Both the position numbers and the translations under genes were made by a program. The notes beneath the pieces were generated by a model. The model was not told where the DNA came from. It was given only the letters and a program-made list of their open reading frames with translations, and searched no databases. A DNA stretch of 64,000 nt from contig JABAKD010000024.1 in the NCBI GenBank assembly GCA_012845835.1, positions 9,925,103-9,989,102 on the forward strand, given 5' to 3'. This DNA is from Undaria pinnatifida. Its lineage: Eukaryota; Sar; Phaeophyceae; Laminariales; Alariaceae. Positions 12,201-27,200 of the stretch are shown here, in pieces (positions within the stretch are counted from its first letter, which is position 1; the number at the start of each line of letters is the position of its first letter).

Positions 12201-15200
12201 TGAATATGCTGCACTTACTCCTTGACACTTCAATTGCAAAAAACGTCGGATAATGTGATGATTGCACTATAGCGGGCAACCGGCACTAATCAACCGGCAC
12301 TAAACAGGGATCACCACTGCTTACCTCTGGCGCGCTTTTCGGGATCATGGACACCGGCGTGGTCAGCGAGGCCTCTCCCCACCCCACCATCTGGTTTCTC
12401 GCGAAAATTCGACTAAAGTACAGACTGCCTGCCTCGAGGTCCGTGATCTCGTACTCCCCCCCATAGATTTCCAGCTGGTAGCAAGCAGTAACAGGGCAGG
12501 CATGATGGGATGGGAGAGCGTTCAGATTACAAAGTCGCAGAATGTTGTCTCGTTGGTAGGCCTCCAGTTTAGGAAGTCGAGGCACTACGTCTTCCTCATA
12601 TGTGTTCCATTTACTTGTCCGTAGCTATGCTCGACAATGCCTGCAAGACAACGGACAAGCCTACGGCTTAGGTATGACACGAATAATCTAGCAAAACACA
12701 GATGTTATCCCAACGATTTTGGTATTTCTTCCTTGAATTAACACCCTCAGTTGAAATGGTTTGGCCCAAGAGAGCCACCTTCAATGTAACATGCGTTTCT
12801 AGCGCCAGTCAACGCAGTACGATACCTTCGCTGGGCCACTGAAATCTGCCAGTGCGTTGTGTCCCGCATCCTCAACAACGATCTCGAACCTGTCGACACG
12901 AGAGGTGTCAGCCACGGTGAACACGTACTGCTCGCCGACCTGGTGGAATCCGCAATGCGCAACGTCATCGGGGAAAGGCAGTTGTAGGTCAAACATTTTA
13001 GTCGTCGTGGTGGTGCCCCATAACTCTATAACACAGCCAAACAATCCTACGTTCATGTCAAGCAGTTTCACTAAGAATATGGGTGCAGTCCTAAAGGAGC
13101 TACATACCCGCATGATTCTGGTGAATACGTCGTAAATAGACACCAGCAAGCCAATGAATACCTGGCATGAATATGCCACGACTAAAGCTATCCAATGGAA
13201 GGTTCATTTGCAAATGAGAGGGGGAGACCAACGCGCGACGGCATCGAGATAGCGCCTTGCGTTTTCTGCGCGAATGCTCAAGAGAGAAAATTACCCTGAG
13301 AAAGCGCTGTTCGCAAAGCAGGTTGGCAGCGTGAACATCTCGTGGGGGCACCCTTTTTACGAACTTGTTTGTCACAGGAGCAGAAGCTAGGTTCGAAGGG
13401 CCGGTATGGGCATCTCTGCGCATATCAACAGCATCGCCTCCTTCAGCAGGACTGGATTCCATTGCAGCGAGGTATTCGATGTAAGAGCATTCAAAATATT
13501 ACATATTGGACTTGAAGAGCGGTTAAACCGGCTTGTCTCTTGTTACGTCTTTATTAAAAGCTGTACAAAAAAGTATACCCGGTCTCAGATGAATAATGGT
13601 ACTGAGATAAGAGCGGTACCGCTGGGCTGTCCCGAGGGTCTCTTTAATCGGGTACTTCACTCTACCCAGGATTTGATCGCCTTACCAGGATTCGATTTCC
13701 GGCGTTAAGGCGCCCGAAGAAATCCGTTGTACCGTTGACTGATATCGTCAAATTGTCCAGGAAGAAATTGTTGACGCAAGCAGAGCACAGGGTTTGGGTA
13801 GCGTCGACGGAAACTTGTCCGCTTGGCCCCCCGTCTTCGCCTGATGTAAAGTCAGGGCTTTCGTCCCATTCCACCTAATGGAAAAAAAAGCGCGTGTTCA
13901 CAATTGTTTCGATCAATTCTGTCCACAAAAATGAAAATTGTGGGCGAACAGGAATGTATAGATATAATGTCAACTAGGTCAATAGCCGCAACATTCAACT
14001 GTTGAAATGACAACGTTTAATGTAATACCTGGAAGGCCGTTATCCGGTCGCCACCGTCGAAAGGAGCAGCGCCATAGGTAATGCGGAGGCTTGTTGGCCC
14101 CGCGCGAGCGAGAGACGGTGTGCCTCCCGCATGGTAGTATGACACCGGCGGGTCTGGCTCCTGATTTTCGGAACAGATAGAGCCATGGAAAGGCATTTAA
14201 GCACTTGGTTAGTGAGGTGAACTTACTGTAGATGGGCAATCCCACATATTTTGTATGACCTCTCGACCTAGAGCTGCAAACGTAGTGTTTGTTTTACCAG
14301 AGTAACTATTCTTGCCACTTGGTGCCGCGTAGGTTACGGCGAATCAAAGCGGAGGTAGTAACCCGGGGTGAGTTGCTGGCCGATCGTAGCGTAGAGGCCT
14401 CACTGATCCCAAAGCACACTTCCATACCAGGTACGAATTTAATGGACTGCGGAGTGCCTCGACAACACTAAACCTGCACCTCCTGCGATAATACAACGAA
14501 CTTTTTTGCAGCACTATATACTGATGGTTGGACAGCTGTAGGCACCGAATATTTTACCTGATATGGGACTTGCATCCCCCCTTCCGCAATTGCGCCGGCT
14601 CCCAAGGGATCGGCAGGCCGCCGGGCACCGTAACCGAGACTGTTAAACGCTGAAACACGCGCAAAGTACACCTAACGCAAGGCCGGAAGCAGCAAGGGGA
14701 GGTAAGCGATGAGGAGTTATGGTGCATTCATTTGGTAGAACTTAGCAAAATTTCGCCAACAACGCCCCACAACGGCCCAGGTTCTCGCGTCATCCATGGG
14801 AATACTGGACCGAAAAAAAGTGATTGGCGGCAGCACATGTTGGATGTGAGTGCCCCTACTGCGCGGATTTGAACATACGCTGCGACGGAAAGAGGCTTTG
14901 CCGGGAGGAATGTTTCAGCTGCGAGGGTGTACCTTTGCAGGCATGTCAAGCGAATACCAATGTTCTCCCGTCATCTCCCTAAATACCCAACGTATAATCG
15001 TGAATGGTGGCTATAAGTGTGGACTCCGGTTGCCCATGCTGCGCAGGTCTGAAGACTTGGGGAGCGGGCAAAGGCGGGGTACGCTGACAAGTTTGACCTC
15101 TTTCAATCCTGCTGAGCTTCGCAGTACGCGACGGGGACGAAAAATACCCGACACACTATGCATCCCTAAACCCGCTGATATTCGAAGTACAGTAGAGAGA

Positions 15201-18200
15201 ACTCTATAACGCTGGTATGTTCCAGCTGGAATAACGGTAGTCTAGCGGCAACTGGCACTAGTTCGTATCCTGTCAGTACTTGTTGTTCCCATCTGTGCCA
15301 AGCGATTTCACATGCAACATAGCGGACAACCGGCACTACTCAGCCGGCACTACGAAGCGACCACTACGGCATGTGACCAGGATAAAATTCCCGACGCATT
15401 GACGCAAGAAAAACGTGTTTCGTCTCATCTTTCCAAGAACAACGTGTTTTCACTCGCATTTCTCAAGAAAAATGAGTGTGTTACTCACGTTGCCAGGCGT
15501 AAGGTCTGTAATGGTGTACTCGAACTGTCCGTCATCGGAAGAATCGATCTCTGAAACGTGAGTGCCGTAAGCCGTACCGTTGGGCATGCTTCCCGCGCTG
15601 TGGGCAATGTATACGGAGGCGTTCCCGCCATTCGAGCAGGACAGCTCACTCATGTCGTAAACCTGAGGAAACGTGCGTGTGAGCATTCGTTATTATGCAA
15701 ATCGGCGAGCAGTGGGAATGCTGAACCCTCTAAGCGACAAAATTGAAGGCACGTACCTGGGGGGGAGCGAATGACAACTGTGACCACGTCTTGTCCAGAA
15801 GGTCGCTGAAGGTAAAACATCTTACGCGTTAAGCTGGACAGAAACAGCGGTCATGAAAAAAAAAGCGAAAGTATAACAATGCGAACCTCAAGAGAAGGGA
15901 ACGCTCCAACCGCGGAGGTGAACGTGATTTCCCACACGGATGTGTTGGCGTTGCTCCCGCTGGTGTCGCTTGTGTTAGCAATTTCTTCCACGGAGACCGT
16001 TCCGATGTTAGGCATGTTCTCCAGGCCGGTCAGGAATTCCCAAGCGGAGGCGTTTGCGTTGAATTCCGCGGAGATGTACATACCCTATCGGCGAAGCAAA
16101 ATTCACAAGTGAGCTGTTAGAGAGCGAAGTCTGAGGGATAGCAAATCACACGAATGAGTTTTGTCAGGAAAATCTCTCGTGTATTTCACTTTATCGTACT
16201 AAATACACGAGTGAGGTGTTAGAGAGTGCACCCTACCGGAGAAACAATTACGCGATTGAATTGTCAGGAAATGCGCACGCATAGCTCACTTTACAAGTTC
16301 CAGGAGATTACCGTTTAACAGGTTAAAGCATATCTCCGTATCAGATCCAACAAACACGCCTACCCACCCACCTCCCATCCACCCACCCACCCAACCCACC
16401 CTCCCACCCACCCACCGGCCCGCCCACCCACCTACCCACGTACCCACACATCCGTGGTGCCGTACCCCGACCCAACCCGACCCAACCCGACCCAACCCAA
16501 CCCAACCCAACCCAACCCAACCCAACCCAACCCTACCCAACCCAACCCAACCCAACCCAACCCAACCCAACTAAGCCCAACACGCGTGTCACTTTAAAAT
16601 ATATTAGAAATTACCGTATTTCACGCAAGATTACACCCCCCCTCCCCGCTTGTTTTCGAGAAAATGTCTGTGAAATTCGTCCGGAATGGTGGGGCCTCTT
16701 GCTTGTTACTGCTATACGGCAAGCGAAATGGTATAAAGTCAAGCATTCGCTGAGAATTTGGGCAAGATTTTCAGTCCAGCGACCAGTCACCCTCTATTCT
16801 ACGCCTCGGCAGCGGGAAAAATTACTAAGACAAAACAGCACGTTATTTGTGGGTTTGACCATCACCTTCACCGCTGCGTAGTTGCTGCCAGAAGTGTTTA
16901 GCGACAACCTGAAGGTCCCGTTGGCGGTACCGTCATTTCCGGAACAGGACACGTACACCTCCGAGGTAGTCATCTCGTAATCGTCGAAGCTCGAAGACGA
17001 CCACTCCACCATGTAGGCCTGGACGAGGCAGGATGGGAAACGCGAGAAAGTTCAGTAGGTGTGTGAAAAACAAACTGGTGCCTTAACCCCGTTGGAACTT
17101 GATCGGGAAAAAAACGACGAAATGCATACGACGAGAACAGCACCGTCCACATGGTTAGGGTGATGACAGGTGTAGGGCCAGAGTCACGGTGCAAGGAGCA
17201 TTAAGGTGTGCGGGCGCGTGCTACGACAGAGGCATGAAGTTTTCCACTTTTTGGCATGTACATTTCTCAATGGCGGGGCTCCTTAGCCTAGCAATAACAT
17301 CGTCTGATAATCACTTTAGCAATATCAGTTTTAATACCTAGGCCATGGCTTTGGTCATCACAAAAGCACTGCCAGTTTATTCTATTATGAAGCCACTTTT
17401 TGGGTGAGGTATCGGAGTCGTCATAATGTTGAGAGCCTCAAAAATAACAATGGTTGGTGCGTCTTCGCCGTAGCATGTGTCTCGCTGTCGTCGCTACTCG
17501 TACTGCTGCGCCCTCTCGCTGGATTGTGGACGGTTGGCAAGATTGCGCTTGTTTGATGTGTTTGTGTTTTTATTCTTCGTCCCCAATAGTAGTACTCGTA
17601 ATGCACACCAGGTACCTGGTTCTGGTACTTGGCAAAGGATCTTGGGGAGCAGCACAGGTGGAGCCCGTTTTTTGAAGTTCACACTTTTCGAATCCCGAGC
17701 AGTTCTAGGGTGAAAGGTTTGCGTTGATGGCAACGTCAAATAAAATTGGCGAAGTAGCTGGTTGCCGGCAATCGACGGTTACGCACGATTGCACATTTTT
17801 CACAGTCATAATTCCGGCTATCACATCTCTGTGGAGAGAAAAATTTTAAAGCCTATGTTTCATGAATCTATCAAGTTTCGACTATCGCGAATCTGGTTTA
17901 ATAACCACGTTTTTCGGGGACGAACTACTTGGAATTAGTGTGGGAATTTTCTGCAGTAACAAACGGGTTGAGTCTGTGGAGATGGACCAAAGCCTACCAG
18001 CACCAGCGTGCGTTCCTTTTATCGAAGAAGTGAACATTGTCGGGAAGTTGGTGTAGGTTCAGCTTGGGCATCCGCACGGCGCCTTTGCTGGAATCCTGAC
18101 GCATGGTACTATAGTGGCAGCGCTGTTTGGGTCAAACGTGTCTAGCTGAAGTACTACCTAACGCCATTGGGGAACCGTTCGTGTTTTTACGTTAATACTC

Positions 18201-21200
18201 GTTACATGACCAATATTGCTAATAGTATAGTAATACTAAAATTATAGTATTAGTATGGTAGAGGTGCACCAACCATTGTTTTTGCCTCCTGAGACCTTTC
18301 ACTCCAAGAACTCTATACCTCACCGAAAAAACTGTTTTTCGAGTACACCGAAAGTGCAACCATTGTAGTGAACGAATGAATCCATGCTATGGCGGTCTAG
18401 GTATACAAATAACTCATTTTGCAAGACAAGAATGATATTTCGACGACTTTGGGGTTAATGAGCCCCGTGGTTCAGGAATTGGCTTAGCCCTAAAGCGGCG
18501 CCTCTATCCTATTAATAGATAATGGCGTTGCATCCTTAGGCCATAGCATTGCGCATCGGCTTGGATTTTCATTTTGAGTTTTCAAAGCCAGGTTCTGGGT
18601 GACATACAGAGTTCCTCAAGTGGTGAGCCACAGAAAATATGGGTGCATTCCTACGGCAGCTTACGTCATCTATGCATGTCGGCGTACTGAAATCGCTTCT
18701 CCAACATCTCTCCAATCCCCCTTGATTAGGAAAAATGGCTCTCAAATTCTTACCCGGGGGGTGTGACCTTGCGTGTTGTACGTTGCAGTGGGGTGTCCGA
18801 TTTAAGAGCGTCATAATGAGAGAAAACTTACTTAACCGCTTTAGAACTGCACGCACGTTTGGGAAATACAGTACTTGGAAATAGTGTGGGATAGTAAAAG
18901 GGTTAAGCGCCGTCAAAAACCGCTTTTTGCGCCTTGTGACTCTGATACTAAAACCTACCTGAAATATAATGACACGAAATCAGATAAGGATGGTAACACC
19001 GGCCTATTCCGCGGGGCTCTTACGTCAAATACCCCGCTGTATTCATGTCGACTTACCGAAATCGCTTCTCCACCATCGCCGAAGAAGTCTCCAGTATCTT
19101 CGTCAATTGTTGGCGCTGCCCATAGGACCTGAAGGGAGCTCCCTCGGACTGCCGTATCTGTCGGTTACAACCAGGGGGGATCAAACATAACTACATATAT
19201 TTTTATTTTTTCTTATATATTTATCATCACATTTTCTTGTGTTATTCCATTGTTGGCGCTGCCCACAGCACCTCCCTCGAACTGCCGCATCTGACGGTTA
19301 CAAATACGAGGGGTGCACGTACCTTTCAACCACCACTTTTACATGGGTTCTCCTATTACCGGGACAGCAGACGCAAACATAGTTCCCCCACCAATGGCGT
19401 TTTAGATAGTTTCCGTTCGCGGCATGGTTAAAGTGTGAAAGGACTTATGCGATCGCCCTGTTGACCCTGGTACGATATACAGCTAGCACGAAGGGAGTCA
19501 CCGACCTATATCATTCATGAGAACACACACTCCATAACACGCGCGATCGAATATCACACACGAAAGCAAAAAATCTTAGCCACCAGTCAAGAAACCAGGC
19601 ACGTAAGACCGACCAGCCCAAGCGAGCTTGTTTTATTACTTCTATATTTGACCTGAGGTTTCCTCGCCTGGTTTCACGATGATAGTTGGGAAACCAAGCG
19701 CATCGGCCGAGGCCATCGGCACGGCATCTCATACGGCAGACATAGAATCTAATGCAGATACTATGTATAGATTGTGTTCAGCCCGATGCGTGGCTGTAGA
19801 TGATCTACGTCGTGATCTGTCGGAGAAGGAGCGTATTGTTAGGGGATGGACCATATTTTTTCTTGCCTGTGGTTTCTTCGCCCAGTTGCGCGATGGTGGT
19901 TGGGAAACCAGGCGCATCAGGCGAGGTGATCGGCACAGCGTCCTCGTAGTCTGCTGGCTCTCCGTAGCCGAGGGTGTTCAGGGCCGATACCCGCACGTAG
20001 TACTTCGTGCCTCGGACCAGTTCCGTGATATTATACCTGAGAGTGAGGAGTTGCACAGATCATCAGATAATCACGCCGTGATGGTCAGCGTTGCACAGAG
20101 CATCAGATAATCACGTCGGCATGGTGTTCTTGCACAGATCATCATATCATCACGCCGATATTGTCGGCGTTGCACTAGTTATCAGATAGGCATGCTGTTG
20201 TTATGGTCGCCGTTGCACAGCTAATCATCGTTGTTATGGTCGGCTTTGCTCAGGTCATCAGATAATCACGCGGTTGTTGCGGTCGACTTTGCTCAGATCA
20301 TTATACTATCACGCCGTTGTTATGGTCAGCTTTGCACAGATCCTTACATAATCACATTGGTGTCATCGGTACGAACCGTCCTTACACCCTTTAGAGCCCC
20401 AAAATCCCTCACTATACCAACTTCAAGTAAATTAGTAAAAAATTTGGGGTTTCCAGTAGTTACGGCGTGACTCCCCTTAGAACTGCACCCCCCTTTTAGG
20501 GGACAAGCAAGTTGCGATTTGAATGGAAGCTGCTTTGTAGTGAGGAAATAATCAAGAGCCAAACACATCCGTCACGTGATTTATATCCCGCACTTGCCTG
20601 AAAGGGGATGTTGCAGGTTGCAATGCATGCTATAAAAAAAAATACAAATAGATGCGACCTTAGGCAAGTCAATGATGAGATGCCTGACACGGATCGCAAA
20701 ACTCACCGGTATTTCGAGAGGTTCAGGTTCACCCGAATTAATGCTTCACGCGACATGTCAACGCTCGTACAATTTTCCCGGCGCAAAAAGACTGGTTCAT
20801 TTTTCCCGCTCCCGTTGGACAGATCAAGTCCTTATTCATGATCTAAGTCTATGTCTTATATATGTGTCTTATATGAAGAGAGCAGATAGATCCCTGGTCT
20901 ACAGGACCTGCATGGTCGGTATATAATATTTTCGGGCGAGAGGGGGGTGATCTGAACAATCTAGCGTCCGCTTCCTGGGTTGGATACTACACAGATCTTG
21001 CACAACCTCTCGTAACGACAGATGATATGTATGATCTAGATGATCTATTAGTAGATCGCGAACTGTCCACTGCTGTGTGATACCTTGCTCTCCCATCATC
21101 GTCAATCTCCTCCACTTCCGGGCTGGTTCCGTCGTCAGCATCGTATGACAAGGGCTTGTTGCCCATGCTGTTGAAACTGGGGTTGGTATCCCACTCCACC

Positions 21201-24200
21201 TGGCAGTGCAACACGGATGGGGTTCGGTTTGAGGGAGCTCATTATAAGAGGGACACAGGTCTAACCGCTTTGGGACTTGAGAGAGGGTAAACGTTGAATA
21301 AAAGTGACGGTTGCAGCACCGGCTACACGACGCAGCCCGGGTCGCTGCGATGGGGCATGTACGAACTGTAGGACAAGGAGCTGTGAGACACCCGTGCAGC
21401 ATGGGATACCCGTGGTCTTCACAATAATAGACGCTTGATCAGATCGTACTCATCGGTTTGTTGGCCGTTATTCGTGGGTCCTTATAGGGTTAATGGTAAA
21501 TAGACACACCTTGATTAGGTAAAGCATCGGTTAGGAACCGACCGGATTAATTGTAAGGGGGCTCACCTTGTTCGTATCTTTCCGTCAGGTATTCGGGTCT
21601 GAAGCAGTTGAATTCTAGATTCCTATTGATGTGTTGATGGTGTGATTATGATTGTACCAAGCTGCACCCATGGTCAAGTGCCAAACGGAATGGTCATAGC
21701 ATATACTGAGTCAAGGACACTAGGGCACCGCTTTCGTCGTTTTTTGTACCGGTAAGCGTTAATGTGTACCACCGCCAGGTAGTGAGCGCACTACCAACTA
21801 GACAAATAAGTGTGTCTTCCTCTGCTCACCTTGAACTTCGTGACGGTAGTTTCTTCGCAAGAAGTGGTGGAATTGATGTCACTGGGGTCCGCCTCGAACG
21901 TGACCTAAAGGGGTCGCGAAGATTAGACCGTGCGTACATAAAAATATAGTTGGTTAGGCCTGACCGTGGCTGGATGAACAGTAGATCAGTTTGGTTTTTG
22001 GAATATTCGGAAATACAACAAGACGTGTTCGCAAACGCATATGAGGGAAAAGAAACACCGTCCAAGCGCCTGAGCATCTTCCACGGTATATGCCTGGTGT
22101 TGCGCTACAGTACCCTTTTACTGCTGGAAAACAAAAACACTCAATAAAAAAGGAGTTAACACAAACATTCAATGCCCACAAAGGGAGCGCATTATGACCA
22201 AGGCTACGATGAGGGGTACAGCCCCATTTTCTCTACCGGTTTTAGGCCCCTCGCATGAGTGGCGCTGTACCGAACTAAACACAACGGACTTCAAACACTG
22301 GGTTTTGGCGCAACGCAACAAACGCTTCCCCATGGCTGTGTATATCGTGATTCCGAAAACACACAAAAGAAGATTAAGGTAGCCGCTGGTGCGAGTAGGT
22401 TTATTATGCCGCAAAGATGAGGCCCACAATGCGACTTTGGTCTTACCTTAAGTGCCTTGGTATAATCGGGTAGTATAGTACCTGATCGCGGCGGACTGGA
22501 GTCAAGTGCTCACCATTAGCGATGTCGATGTGAACGAGTTGGGGGAAGATGCCCCGATGGACCACGGTACGTCGATACTTGGCGACAACGGGAGTCTTCT
22601 CGGAACGATGGTGTTGTTGCTGCTCTCGCTGCAGTCTTCTACTCCAGAGGGGCAAGTTGGCACGGCATCCACCGTTCCCGAAAGACCCTGCACGATAATG
22701 TCGGGAATCGACAAATTATTTTCATTAATCACGATGTTTTGTCATGATTACTTCTACTCATGGTCACATCAACTGGGCCTTCTTGTACCCCAAAAGGGGC
22801 AAGTCGGCACAGCATCCACCGTCCCCGAGATACCGCGCGCAACCCGAAGCACACGGGCAGTCAACCAATTCCGGAGTCCTGTAAGCAATCGTTGTGTTGG
22901 CCGACCGCAGTCGAGCTGAGAATCACGCCGCCATGAGGGAACATATTACCACGATGGTCTACCAATTCGTGACCAAGACCCCACGAAATATTTTCTTCTC
23001 CTGTGACCAGAAACGGAAGGTTAAGTTATGTCGATACTGTGTCCAAAACCATACATGCCTAACGAACAATTCCTGAATGCCTTCGACGGCATAACTAGTG
23101 GAGCGCTATGGTACGGACAACCACCGACCTTGAGGACCTTGAGGAGCTTTTTAAGCTACGCTCGATAAACGTTCTTATAGGCTAGGTATCTAATGGAGAT
23201 TTTCGTAAAATGCGCATCGGATCCAATGATATTGGGTAGCTGCTGAGTTGAGCAGCCGCGTCAGTGAGGGATATTCGCGCTCACAAAGGCAGCCCCTACT
23301 ATAGTACGGCTCTGCGTTATTCTCACCAGAGTCGGGTACCACTCCGGTGGTCCTTGACCCATCTCGTTCACTGCACGGACGCGAACAGCCCATGGGTCCC
23401 CACATGTAACGGCGTCTTCGTCCAATTCAGCCTTTGCCGCGTACGTGCTACCTGTTTTTGTGTAGGGGTGGATTTCCAATGTTGTTTGATATATAGGTTA
23501 TGTAGCAGACATGGGTTAGGGGGGACTGTATACATTGATTCAATGTTTTGTTCCGGGGGTCAGTAGGCGAGAAGCCCATGGACCTCTGGACTTCGTCCAA
23601 CTCAACCTCTGGTGCGTACGTTCTGCCCGTCGGGACGTCGGGCTAGGCTATCGATAACGTTACGAGTTATGGTAGTATCTGAGGTCTACGTGCTCCGTAC
23701 TGTGGACAATTTCCCCGCTATCGACGGCCAAGGCTATGTATGTTCTTGTCACGTTCTTACAACAATACGTCAAATATTGATGACTAACGGCAAAGAAAAA
23801 AATAAAAATAGCACACTCAATACAGCTTCTTCGCTGAGTACGACATACTAGGGAATAGGGGCGACCCGTCCGCCCCAATTGCGGAGTGGCTATAGTTTGG
23901 AAATACGAGATAAACGGGTTGTCATAAAATGTATACGACGTACGACGTACAAGGTTCCCGTTCGGGATGGAGTTGACTTGGTTCCTGTGGACGTCGCGAG
24001 TCGAAATAGATGAACAAAGGTATGTTCTCAGCTACTGCTTTTGCTCCTCTGTAGGCTTCGTTTGCCTTGTATGAGGTCCGGCTATGTGTTTTGGATAATT
24101 GCATTGAATGTGAAAATGTTGTCGTGATTCAATCTCCTGCTGTGCACCAACCATACAGACGTACTAGATACACCACGACTCCTGGCACAAAGGCAAGAGC

Positions 24201-27200
24201 TTGATTCACGACTGCCGTTGTACCGCTGCTGCCCTACTGCTGCTGCACTAGTGCCGATTTCGTCGCTGCGAGGTTGGGTGGTTGCTTTTGAAAAAAACTC
24301 CACCGCTTCTTTTATCGTCTGTGTTTGTGTCAACAATATGACAGCACACACTTCACTCAAGCATACAGATACACACAGAGGCATCGTCCGTGGCTGTCAC
24401 GAAGGAGGGGGCTCAAGGCGCGGCTACTGTTGTACCGTGAATGCCATAAGTATAGAGTCTGGGGGGCCATGTGCGATGCAGCAGCAGAGCAGCAGAGTGA
24501 GAAAAAACATAAAATATTGGTTTCTATGGGTATTTGCTGCTGCTGTATGCTTCTTTTACTTGGGATGAGTTCCGGAGATGTTTGTTACGGCATCGATACC
24601 CGCCAGCATGCAGCAACAACAGCACCAGGCAGCAGAAGGCTGAAACGCCAGCAGCAGCCAATAGAAGCTAGCAGAAGCAGAAAACAGCAGCTCGGTTCGT
24701 CTGTTTTATATTTGCAGGGGTTTCCAGCGAAAAGGCTGTGCATTTCAGTTTTGTTTTTACGTTCGTCAAACTTCGCCGCCGCTGCACAGGAGTCTGGTCG
24801 ATTGTCCCCGCCACGGTCTTTCGTGAGTCCGCACGAAGGCCATGACAGATGACGACGACGCATACCGTCGTCTCTATTGCTCGCGATGCCCTAGATCATT
24901 GTCCAGTCAGGGGCGTGAAAAAATACAAAAACCCAAGGAAAGCCATACACAAAAGGGCCTCATTGTTTTCCCCCCCGGCTCTTTTAGTACTGAATGAGCA
25001 CAGTTGCACGAAAGAGGGGTGCTGACAGCTGATAACTTACCTCCCACGCTGACGATTGAAGCCATCTCAGCAGCATCTTCGACGGAAAGTGTAACGTTGA
25101 AGTACGGAGTAGACCATCCCGCCGAAGAGCTAACGAGCTCGACAATGTAAGACAATATTTCCGCCCCATTGGTTTCGGTCGGAGGGTTCCATCCAATGAA
25201 GAGCGACAGCGAATCATCGGGATTCGCATAGACCTGGTAGAGGTAACCGCGAGAGGTGATAATTAGATTCTGTGAGTCTAAAGTACGAGCCATAGATGAC
25301 ATATTAGATTCTGCGCTTCTAAACAAATATGCCATGGCTGATATGTTTGGTTATGCCAGGATCAATATGGAGCCGTAGCCTGCGTATTAAAGGGCGATTA
25401 GACGCTAAACGCGTTGTCACAGTGCTGCTACTCTCGGCAAACTCAACATCTGCCCATGCGCATAACTATTAACCATATCTTTATACGTATCCTCAAGGAG
25501 TCAAGGTAATAACATTCTGTCACGCCAAAAAAGGGGCATATCTTGCATATTTTAGTACAATTCAACCTCTTCCCACTCCAAACAATATATCGTAGAAAAT
25601 TCAAGTTGCCCCCCGAAACGTGGGTGCATATGTTGAGGGGTTAATCCGTTTTCATTCTACCAAATTAGCTCATACAAAACCCAAAAAGTACCCCCCAAAT
25701 ACATGGGTGCATCCGAAGGGGTTACATCCGGAACGCGTTACCACAGTGCTACTGCTCACGACAAACTCAGTATCTGCCACAGTATATGCCCACACAGATA
25801 TGCTGTTATCGATGTTGTACCATCAAACGCTTGCCAATTCCCCCTTTTGGGACCCATGCGTAGCGAAAAAAACGACTGGTGGTAGCTTACCAAGCTTTTC
25901 ACAGAATATCGTGCAGCAGTACGAGTATCGCCATGCGGCGCGTGTATCTTACAGCTCTTTACCCTACAGTTCAAATGCACCCCCAGCTCCAGCTGCTCTG
26001 CTTGCTTGGGGAGGCCGACTGTAATCGACGTAAGCAAGTCGACGTTTGTTTCCTCTGAAGCTGGCGCACGTGACGATAGAGGTAGAGCTTTTTTGGTCGG
26101 AAACGTCTTCACTCGTCGCAATTCGTTGTGTTGCAATGATTTCGTTTTATACCTATGGCGGGGGATTGTATATCGGGTAGCACTTTTATCTCCTCTCAAA
26201 TTAGTTTTGCCTCGGAGGGATGTAGAGATCCTCAAGTTAGGAGCCCCAGAAAAAACAATAGCTGGCGCACCTCTGCCGTGGCAGGCGTCAACTCCAAAGG
26301 TCTGCATCACCTTATAGAGCGTCAACCAGGGGGGGTGGGGGATGCCTTCAGGGAACAGGCTTGTTGGAGCTTGTACAACGCAGATCCTGTACAAAATATT
26401 TACAACGCCAACTTAGCATCTAGATGATTTAGATCGTCATCTGTCCGATGTGCCGGATCCTCCCGAATTCATCACCTTAGCTTCCACCGGGGGGGGGGGA
26501 GGTGCCCTCGGGGAGCAGGCTTCATCAACCTCTCCGCAATTGTCTTGTGTCTCGGCTTCCTGGGCCTCGCTGGTCCCAACAGAGTTGATCGCGGATACAC
26601 GTACGTAGTAAGCAGTTCCTGGAGAAAAGAAGCCCCCGTCAATCTGGCAATAGAAAAGGTACGAGGATGGTGGGGGATTGGTAGTCGTTTCTTGCTAGCC
26701 TTAGTCGTTTGACAATTAAACATGCGCCTCGTCCGGGATGGACCACCGTTCCTACTCCTAAGAGAGGCACCTCCAACATGTTGGCGCTAACTTCATTTCT
26801 TCCATATGTTACATAATAACTTTTACTAAATCAGGCCAAACTAATTCAAGACACTAACTACTTTCCACCGCCGAAGGAGACGGTATAGAACAGATTACAT
26901 TGGTGCCAGCGGCGTTTGTTTGCCCACATGATTTATAATCCAAAAATGCGCAAGCATACAGCCATCTCCCCAACAGTGTACCAACGTACCGCTATCTGTA
27001 GGCTAACACAAACCACCATCCGCGAGTGACACACCCCACTGCAGGTCTACACCCGAGTTTATCGCAGGTACACGCGCGTAGTAGGGTACCTGGACTAAAG
27101 AAGCCCCCGTCAACCTGGTCCAAGAAAGATTAGTGCACAGAGAGTTGACACTTGCGGAATATATGTGCGCAAGTGGACGCAAAGTCCAGCAATGTAATTC

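Noticed and set aside
12799-13179. Possible PLAT/LH2 domain on the minus strand
   Set aside because: The upstream part (ELWGTTTTTKMFDLQLPF) is not in a phase that joins exon 43. With the CACCAG acceptor the remaining 38 codons fit the GD module instead.
16286-16570. Gly/Trp/Val-rich minus-strand open frame
   Set aside because: It is a translation of the CCCA/CCCAA tract only.
19679-20110. Plus-strand open frame of 143 codons
   Set aside because: It is antisense to exon 36 and its decayed copy, and continues into the minisatellite.
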